Part shown: positions 62,352 through 64,000 of the stretch, in pieces
How the letters are laid out: each line of letters begins with the position of its first letter
Numbering within the stretch: the stretch's first letter is position 1
Assembly: GCF_029893965.1 (NCBI RefSeq)
Contig: NZ_JARXXP010000007.1
Span: 1 to 64,000, forward strand
Direction of reading: 5' to 3'
Length of the DNA stretch: 64,000 bases
Source of the DNA: Paenibacillus sp. PastM-3
Lineage (GTDB): Bacteria > Bacillota > Bacilli > Paenibacillales > Paenibacillaceae
Program-made: the position numbers and the translations under genes
The notes under the pieces: generated by a model
The model's database searches: none
Seen by the model: only the letters and a program-made list of their open reading frames with translations
What the model was told of the DNA's origin: nothing

Positions 62352-62651
62352 TTAAATGGGAAATTTATTGATAACCTCGTTATATTCCTGCTGGGCATCG
62401 GTGATTGCAAGCTTCGAATAGATTTCCAATGACTTCCGGCTTTCATGACCGGAATACGGCTGTATGAGTGCGTCATCGATGCCCTGTTTATTGAGCCAGG
62501 TCAACAGAAAATGACGCAGCTTGTGTGGCGACAGGTTTTGAGCAAGTTTAGCTTCCTCCAAATATTTGGCCAAAATCTTCCGTATTCCCCGATCCGTGTA
62601 CATTTTCTTCCACGATGATTCAAATAAATAGACCGCATGTTTTTTCTTCAA
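62352..62651 (-). pseudogene. Tyrosine recombinase (integrase) C-terminal fragment
   Basis: Ninety-nine codons of the catalytic domain: [17 protein letters not shown] with the Arg, [16 protein letters not shown] with the His and the nucleophile Tyr. The frame continues upstream without a start to about 62680 and then loses similarity, so the N-terminal DNA-binding and first catalytic part are gone. It could be the left-over integrase of the island or belong to another element. Confidence 0.78.
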
Positions 62652-62719
62652 AGTATTCGAGTAAATGACTGAACAATCCTGCCCCGTTTATTCAGTGATG
62701 CACGCTGAAACTCAAAAAA

Positions 62720-62742
62720 AACGATGGATCGGTTCCATCGTT
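62720..62742 (-). terminator. Terminator directly after the dpaA fragment
   Basis: A perfect 9-bp stem AACGATGGA/TCCATCGTT (62720-62728 with 62734-62742); on the minus strand it leads into TTTTTTTTGAG. It lies 8 bp after the dpaA stop. Confidence 0.9.
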
Positions 62743-62749
62743 CGCGATC

Positions 62750-63382
62750 TCATAACCCGGAAGAAAAAGCAAGTGAATCCATTTGCTCACGATCTTGACT
62801 CCGTTCGTCCTGGATCAATTGACATAACGTTCTCGCCAATATACGTCCAGCCGTTCTTGGCGCGACCAATCCCGGTAAACTTGGTGCCAACAAGGCCTTG
62901 ATTCCACGTTTTTCGGCAAAACGAAAATCGGTTCCACCTGGTTTGGAAGCCAAATCAATAATAATAGCGTGATGCGGAATACGGGTCAACACACGAGAAG
63001 TAAGGATTTGCGCCGGAACCGTGTTAAAAATAATATCCACATTTACGCCTTCATCGTACAAATCTTTCGTATAAAACGGCTCAATCCCCATCTCCCATGC
63101 ACGTGCAAACTGCTCCGGTTTCTGCACCCCCGCTTTGACATGTGCACCCAGGCGCTGAAGCATTCCGGCTAGCGTAAGACCGATTCTCCCCAAACCCAGC
63201 ACCATACAACAGGAACCATGTATGGTAATGTCCGTATGTTGAATGGCCATCAATAAGGCGCCTTCCGCAGTGGGAATGGAATTGTATATGGCAACATCGT
63301 CCCTGCTGAATAATTCAATCAGATCTATTCCTAGTTCCACGCAAAGGTTCCTCAAGTAAGACTTGGCTATGCCAGTACCGGG
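62750..63382 (-). pseudogene. dpaA: 5'-truncated dpaA (dipicolinate synthase subunit A)
   Basis: DpaA (SpoVFA) with DpaB oxidises dihydrodipicolinate-type precursor to dipicolinate for spores. The retained C-terminal 210 codons start PGTGIAKSYLRNLC and contain FSRDDVAIYNSIPTAEGALL, the NAD-binding VLGLGRIGLTLAGML and IIDLASKPGGTDFRFAEKRG. The first ~90 codons are missing: at 63383 the frame meets a stop and the end of an IS3-type element. No dpaB follows; a strong terminator comes at once. Either the only dpaA was broken here, or this is an extra single copy. Confidence 0.88.
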
Positions 63383-64000
63383 TTAACCCCCGAATTATGG
63401 ACACTGCACCTCTTATTCGACTGATTGCGTAGAAAACCTTGCATTTCTTGTGCTTTACAGATGACTGCGATCATACCTTGATTACCTTGGGTTTTACGCT
63501 GCCTTGCTGGATCGCTTCGCTGTATTCGTATGGCGACATGTCGTAAATGCTTCCATGGATGCGTTTGCGGTTGTAGTTGTGAATAAAGCCGCTGACGATC
63601 TCATACGCCTGTTGGTAACTCTCAAAATCATGACGCTGATAGCATTCCGACTCCAGTATGGCGTGGAATGACTCGATGTGAGCGTTCTTATTCGGCGTCT
63701 TGGGCGGTATTCGCTCATGGACGATTTCAAATCGCTCACAGGCCGCTGCAAATCGATGGCTGATGAACTGTGGACCGTTGTCCGATCGAATAACGGGCCG
63801 ATTCGCTTTGTCAAAAAGCTGGCGCTTCATGAGCGCTTCCTGCGTGATCTGAACCAGATCCCTCGCCTCGCAGGACAGACCGTGGTGATAGGCAACAATC
63901 GCCCGGTCGAATACATCGATAATGCTCATCAGAAAGAAGAAGCGCTGCTCGCCTTCGATCCAGCCATACTTAATATCTGTTTCCCACAGTTGGTTGGAGG
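63383..64000 (-). mobile_element. IS3-family insertion sequence, runs past the window
   Basis: One end of the element falls between 63383 (end of dpaA similarity) and 63398 (where TGGACACTGCACC, a plausible terminal sequence, begins). The transposase gene continues beyond 64000. Confidence 0.75.
63471..64000 (-). CDS. IS3-family transposase OrfB, partial
   Basis: The C-terminal 176 codons of an rve-type integrase domain; the frame is open to the window edge. NQLWETDIKYGWIEGEQRFF holds the first catalytic Asp, IRSDNGPQFISHRFA the second, and NKNAHIESFHAILESECYQ the Glu, giving an intact DDE triad. The end (YNRKRIHGSIYDMSPYEY) is typical of IS3 OrfB. The start lies outside the window. Confidence 0.88.
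   Translation of the reverse strand, partial: SNQLWETDIKYGWIEGEQRFFFLMSIIDVFDRAIVAYHHGLSCEARDLVQITQEALMKRQLFDKANRPVIRSDNGPQFISHRFAAACERFEIVHERIPPKTPNKNAHIESFHAILESECYQRHDFESYQQAYEIVSGFIHNYNRKRIHGSIYDMSPYEYSEAIQQGSVKPKVIKV

Noticed and set aside
28098..64000. Relaxase, replication initiator or intact integrase
   Set aside because: No open frame shows relaxase HUH/Tyr motifs or replication domains; only an integrase fragment was found.

Overview
The first 23 kb read as a core chromosomal segment of a spore-forming Firmicute, most likely Paenibacillus. The evidence is the gene content and order (fxsA, pyk, accA, accD, a YutG-type gene, dnaE, ytrH, ytrI, ytpI, ytoI, yheA and a tandem run of YheC/YheD ATP-grasp spore-coat genes), together with a high-GC base composition, strong GGAGG-type ribosome sites and frequent TTG/GTG starts. 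No rRNA, tRNA or CRISPR array was seen.

Layout. 1-990: non-coding, with two different tandem repeats. 991-12416: minus-strand housekeeping genes (FxsA, thioesterase, MFS transporter, pyruvate kinase, acetyl-CoA carboxyltransferase, YutG-type protein, DnaE) plus a divergent glutamic-peptidase gene. 12471-15553: sporulation and membrane genes, including ytrHI behind a good sigma-E-type promoter. 16969-23204: yheA, four intact YheC/YheD paralogs, a GNAT gene and a fifth paralog cut off after about 45 codons. 23205-27854: an abruptly AT-rich insertion with an AAA ATPase/subtilisin pair resembling the IetAS toxin-antitoxin/defence system and two further unknown genes.

28098-58740 is the most interesting part: about 30 kb, almost all on the minus strand, mixing three machineries. 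(i) A Tad/Flp-type pilus set: prepilin peptidase, CpaF with an N-terminal CpaE-like domain, TadB, TadC, three pilin-like proteins and a CpaB-like SAF protein. (ii) A Gram-positive type IV secretion set: VirB4-like ATPase, PrgI/VirB3-like protein fused to a ParA-like domain, VirB6/TrbL-like protein, VirB1-like M23 hydrolase, small VirB2-like proteins, an FtsK/SpoIIIE translocase and a separate ParA/CpaE-like protein. (iii) A WxL surface module: three WxL proteins and one DUF916-type WxL-interacting protein. No relaxase is visible. Three transcription units in this locus share an 11-bp-phased GTAT motif (minus strand CCCATACTTTTT) at a fixed or one-helical-turn-shifted distance from a -10 box, which suggests one regulon. 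An AT-rich two-TM gene (45271-46095) sits between the type IV and Tad operons.

58798-64000 is a mobile-element graveyard: an Abi-type defence gene, a complete IS1634-family element, fragments of a Tn3-family transposase and a tyrosine recombinase, a 5'-truncated dpaA (dipicolinate synthase A), and an IS3-family element that runs off the window. My reading is that a large island (about 23.2 kb to at least 62.6 kb) entered the end of the YheC/YheD cluster and later collected insertions. Whether the Tad/T4SS/WxL locus is a conjugation apparatus that lost its relaxase or a surface-attachment/secretion system of its own cannot be decided from this sequence.
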